NCBI GenBank assembly: GCA_026706985.1
Contig: JAPOXR010000055.1
Span: 1 to 37,843 of the forward strand
DNA from: Paracoccaceae bacterium
GTDB taxonomy: Bacteria; Pseudomonadota; Alphaproteobacteria; Rhodobacterales; Rhodobacteraceae
Length of the DNA: 37,843 bases
Direction: 5' to 3'
Made by a program: the position numbers and the translations under genes
Part shown: positions 35,043 to 37,843 of the stretch, piece by piece
Position numbering within the stretch: position 1 is the first letter of the stretch
How the letters are laid out: the number at the start of each line of letters is the position of its first letter
The notes under the pieces: model-generated
What the model was told of the DNA's origin: nothing
Database searches by the model: none
The model's input: only the letters and a program-made list of their open reading frames with translations

Positions 35043-36032
35043 ATGCAGGACGATACGCAAAACGCGCATCCACGCCTTCCCGGCTGGCACCATGTGCCGG
35101 AGGTACCGATAGAGGTGTCGCCGTTTTTCGGTTGGCCGCCTGATCCGGTGCGGATGCTGGATTGGGTCGCCCAGCGATGGTTCCGGCTTGCCGAGAATTC
35201 GATTCTGATTGTTCTTGCGATGGTCTGCTGGCTTTGGCTGCAACCTTCGCTCGAAGTGACAAAAACGCTCTCCCCGGACTGGATAGGCACCCTCCTGCTG
35301 CGGAACCTGGCACTGATGACGATTGTCGCCGGTGGCCTGCACTGGTTCCTCTATCGGGCGAGGCTGCAGGGAGACCGGCTGAAATTCGATCCGCGCGATC
35401 TGGTGGAACAGGGGCGTCAGTTCACCTTCGGCGGGCAGGTGCGCGACAACATGTTCTGGACACTTACCAGCGGTGTCGGAACCTGGACCGCCTATGAGGT
35501 TCTGCTGTTCTGGGCGATGGGGAATGGTTGGGCACCAGTGCTGTTCTGGTCGGATAACCCGATATGGTTCGTGGCGCTTTTCATGCTGACACCGGTCTGG
35601 ATCTCACTGCATTTCTACTGGATCCACAGGGCATTGCACTGGAGGCCGCTCTATCGATTGGCCCACGCCCTGCATCACCGCAACGTTAATGTCGGTCCGT
35701 GGTCGGGCCTGTCGATGCACCCTGTCGAGCATATGCTGTTCTTCAGCTCCATCCTCATTCATTTTGTTATTCCGTCAGGTCCAGCGCATATCCTGTTTCA
35801 CATGCAACACCAGGCGCTGACCGCCGCGACGTCGCATGCGGGATACGAAAATCTTCTGGTCAAGGACCGGAGGCGGCTGGCGCTCGGGACGTTCCACCAT
35901 CAAATGCATCACCGGTATTTTGAGGTGAATTACGGAAATCTGGAGATGCCCTGGGACAAATGGTTCGGCACCTTCCACGATGGAACGGCCTCTGCGCATG
36001 AACGTCTCAAGGACAGGCGACGGCGGGTCTGA
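35043..36032 (+). CDS. Sterol desaturase / fatty acid hydroxylase family membrane protein
   Basis: 329 aa with membrane segments near residues 50-68, 80-100, 150-170, 180-200 and 235-255. The eight-histidine di-iron signature of the fatty acid hydroxylase superfamily is visible: HRALH, then HALHH, an isolated HPVEH, and the C-terminal HHQMHHRYFEVNYG block. It should use O2 to hydroxylate or desaturate a lipid in the membrane; the specific substrate (sterol, hopanoid, sphingoid or ornithine lipid, carotenoid) cannot be told. ATG 35043 is preceded by CAAGG. It is divergent from the metal exporter gene. Confidence 0.85.
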   Translation: MQDDTQNAHPRLPGWHHVPEVPIEVSPFFGWPPDPVRMLDWVAQRWFRLAENSILIVLAMVCWLWLQPSLEVTKTLSPDWIGTLLLRNLALMTIVAGGLHWFLYRARLQGDRLKFDPRDLVEQGRQFTFGGQVRDNMFWTLTSGVGTWTAYEVLLFWAMGNGWAPVLFWSDNPIWFVALFMLTPVWISLHFYWIHRALHWRPLYRLAHALHHRNVNVGPWSGLSMHPVEHMLFFSSILIHFVIPSGPAHILFHMQHQALTAATSHAGYENLLVKDRRRLALGTFHHQMHHRYFEVNYGNLEMPWDKWFGTFHDGTASAHERLKDRRRRV

Positions 36033-36121
36033 AGCATCCCGCCACGCCCGCCTGGAATCCCATATGCGCGCATATACACGCCGTCGAGGTCAGGTTCCGC
36101 CGGAGAAACATCACGCGAATG

Positions 36122-37714
36122 TCACCTGCCAACGATTTTGCTCAAACTCAGGTGGTTTCGGCCATGCTCGCGTCGATAGCGAATATCGTCGACATAGGTT
36201 TGCACCAGATGCAGACCGAGACCGTCGATCACCGACTCCTCCTGAATCGTGTCCGGACTGGGCTGGAACAATGACGGAACGGTTTCCCGTTCCTGCCCGT
36301 CATCGATGACCCGGATTGCAAGGCGGCGCTCTCCCTCGTCCATTTCGAGCTGGATTTCGATCTGATGAGTGCCGGTATCATCATAGCCGCGCTCCACGAT
36401 GTACATGAAAATCTCTTCAATACAGAGTTGAACCTGATATCTGTCCTGTGGCGGGAAGTCGTGCCGGTCGGCAAAATCATCGACCGCCGCAGCGACCTGT
36501 CCCAGACCGCTCCTGTCATTGCATGCAAACAGGATGATACCCCGCCCCGTTTCCGCAGACCCTGCCGGCAGAGATTCGCTGCCGTCAATTTGTGACGCGC
36601 TCCCGTCCTGGTGTTCGCCGGCATTGAGCACGAGCGCATTCAACGCAGTGACATCAATTGCGGGTTCAACAGAGTATTTTGCGCTTTTGGGTGGCCATGT
36701 CAGATCCTCACTGTTCTTCAGGATGAGTGTCTTGATGGCGCTCGCCAAATCGGCCACTTGCGGAAGATGCCGTAGCCGGTGAAACGTCCGCATATGCTCG
36801 GGGAGATGGAGGTGGCGGTACAGGACCGACCATGGAACTTCGTCTTCGCCCACCAGATCGAACACATCCATCGGCGACGCCGGATCCTTGGGCGAAACCC
36901 CTGCGGCACGAAGTAGACCGGCCAGCGCTGAACGGGTTATCCGGCTGTTGCGAGACTCCCCGATCCTGTTCAAAGCACCCAATAAAGCGAAATAGTCCGG
37001 GTCCGGCGGCTGGGTGAAACTCCACAGCGGTCGCAGCGTGTCGTTGAGGTATTGCGGTTCACCGCCGCGGTGCAACCTTTGATGAATGGCATTGCGGTGC
37101 GGAAACCGGTCGAAGAGAAGGAGTGCTTCGGAATGCTCGATGATCGCTTTGACAATCGACCAACTCACGAATTGGTTGATCCTGCGGCGATTGGGCGGCA
37201 CCTCGGCGATCAGATCGGCACTCCAGCGGGAAAACTTTTCGAGCGAGATCTCCTGAAGCGTCAGATCCTCAGCGTGGGAGAGCGGTATATAGATCCAGAA
37301 ACGTTCGATGACGTTGTATTGCGTGAATTCCTGATCGTTTTCACAAGCCTGCCGAGACATTGAAGCCGTCAGATGGTCGTTCTCGTATGCCAGCACCGTG
37401 CCGCGGTAAGCACTTCGTGGGAACTGATCCAAGACAATCAGTTTTGCCAGAAATCCCTTTGGCGTGTCCCAGACCGGATCGGCAAAAAAGCGGTCCAGGC
37501 CCTCGCGGTGCATTTGTTCGCACCATTCGCGCTGGATTCGAAGAAATTGCGGATTTTCGATGCTTCTCGCAAATGGTCCGATCCTCCACTTCAGCATCCC
37601 CTGCTGCCAATTCTCGCGAGACGCATCGGCGGCCGTCCGCAGGCGACCGAGCCAGAAATTCAGAACGGCTTCGGGGGATCGTTTCAAAACGCGGATGTTT
37701 TCTTCAGGCTTCAA
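36122..37714 (-). CDS. DUF924 - RsbW-like ATPase fusion protein
   Basis: 530 aa from a TTG start, supported by GGAGGT (37722-37727) 7 nt upstream. Residues ~13-230 form a DUF924 domain (VLNFWLGR; LIVLDQFPRSAYRGT; ERFWIYIPLSHAEDLTLQE). Residues ~236-400 are unrecognised and end in a Ser/Gly/Glu-rich linker. Residues ~400-527 resemble the GHKL ATPase fold of RsbW/SpoIIAB anti-sigma factor kinases: QVQLCIEEIFMYIVERGYDD is the N-box helix, VIDDGQ the G1-like box, and GLGLHLVQTYVDDIRYRREH the G2-like end. In the N-box the usual Asn is Tyr or Ile. The fusion suggests a regulatory protein, but the role of DUF924 is unknown. Confidence 0.75.
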   Translation of the reverse strand: MKPEENIRVLKRSPEAVLNFWLGRLRTAADASRENWQQGMLKWRIGPFARSIENPQFLRIQREWCEQMHREGLDRFFADPVWDTPKGFLAKLIVLDQFPRSAYRGTVLAYENDHLTASMSRQACENDQEFTQYNVIERFWIYIPLSHAEDLTLQEISLEKFSRWSADLIAEVPPNRRRINQFVSWSIVKAIIEHSEALLLFDRFPHRNAIHQRLHRGGEPQYLNDTLRPLWSFTQPPDPDYFALLGALNRIGESRNSRITRSALAGLLRAAGVSPKDPASPMDVFDLVGEDEVPWSVLYRHLHLPEHMRTFHRLRHLPQVADLASAIKTLILKNSEDLTWPPKSAKYSVEPAIDVTALNALVLNAGEHQDGSASQIDGSESLPAGSAETGRGIILFACNDRSGLGQVAAAVDDFADRHDFPPQDRYQVQLCIEEIFMYIVERGYDDTGTHQIEIQLEMDEGERRLAIRVIDDGQERETVPSLFQPSPDTIQEESVIDGLGLHLVQTYVDDIRYRREHGRNHLSLSKIVGR

Positions 37715-37843
37715 CTAAAGAACCTCCGAATATTGTGGAGTGCGGATGCAGCGGAAATGCCGCTTTCATTTCACGCGACCCGGACACTTAGCCCGGATAT
37801 TTCAAACCAAGGGTTGAATACAGGGGAGATTCTGCTGTAAGCT
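37715..37843. other. Window end, no gene seen
   Basis: 129 bp upstream of the DUF924 fusion gene. Apart from its ribosome site I see only a short GCGG/CCGC hairpin and a loose GAAATG...CATTTC inverted repeat with 7-bp spacing, neither convincing. Confidence 0.4.

Noticed and set aside
34867-35112. Plus-strand ORF before the sterol-desaturase-family gene
   Set aside because: No ribosome site, no recognisable domain, overlaps the real gene in another frame and runs across its candidate promoter.
36062-36075. 14-bp palindrome ATATGCGCGCATAT between convergent genes
   Set aside because: Perfect symmetry but made of simple alternating dinucleotides, no T-run for a terminator, and no neighbouring promoter to act on; probably chance.
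1-37843. CRISPR array, rRNA genes, prophage or integron structure
   Set aside because: No regularly spaced repeats, rRNA cores, phage structural genes or integrase-attachment pattern were seen; the only tRNA is not adjacent to an integrase.

Overview
The window reads as a chromosomal segment of an alphaproteobacterium, probably close to Rhodospirillales. This rests on gene order rather than on any database hit. The diagnostic neighbourhoods are infA-maf-short RNase E/G ending at tRNA-Phe, an AI-2E/PerM permease followed by HdaA-Ppk-Ppx, a short ProS without the editing insertion followed by lolC-lolD, and tadA divergent from an RsuA-family pseudouridine synthase. The DNA is GC-rich and densely coding. 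Many genes overlap by 4 bp, which suggests translational coupling.

Layout. Positions 1-2432 are an accessory scar. An AbiEi/AbiEii (type IV toxin-antitoxin) pair lies between what look like the left and right parts of a gutted IS21-type element. A fragment of an HU-like gene lies inside it, and the right IS end sits inside a fragment of an IS481-type transposase gene. Positions 2433-4563 hold tadA, the pseudouridine synthase and a DUF2927-type lipoprotein. Positions 4566-12956 hold a histidine-utilisation locus. hutI-hutH-hutU run on the minus strand and are coupled to an ornithine-cyclodeaminase-family gene and a second histidine-ammonia-lyase-fold gene. hutF is divergent. The encoded steps run from histidine to N-formylglutamate; neither hutG nor hutC is in the window. 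Positions 13072-17657 hold tRNA-Phe, the RNase, maf, infA, glyA and, divergently, NAD kinase.

Positions 17739-23223 hold perM-hdaA-ppk-ppx, linking replication control and polyphosphate turnover. Positions 23278-26598 hold proS and the lipoprotein-sorting genes lolC and lolD. Positions 26631-33507 on the minus strand are a lipid or acid degradation cluster: a glutathione-transferase-like gene, thiolase, FadJ-type fusion, acyl-CoA ligase, then a membrane protein resembling an M48 peptidase without its zinc motif. Positions 33648-34772 encode a putative metal exporter whose promoter carries a Fur/Mur-like box. A sterol-desaturase/fatty-acid-hydroxylase family gene is divergent from it. The window closes with a DUF924-RsbW-like ATPase fusion.

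The strongest candidate for something undescribed is the hut-linked lyase paralogue (4566-6092). It has lost the Ser of the Ala-Ser-Gly triad that makes the MIO cofactor, together with several other catalytic positions, yet it sits directly behind a complete hutIHU core. I propose, as inference only, that it is a MIO-independent elimination enzyme feeding urocanate into the hut pathway, for example from an N-methylated histidine such as hercynine. No CRISPR array, rRNA or convincing intrinsic terminator was seen.
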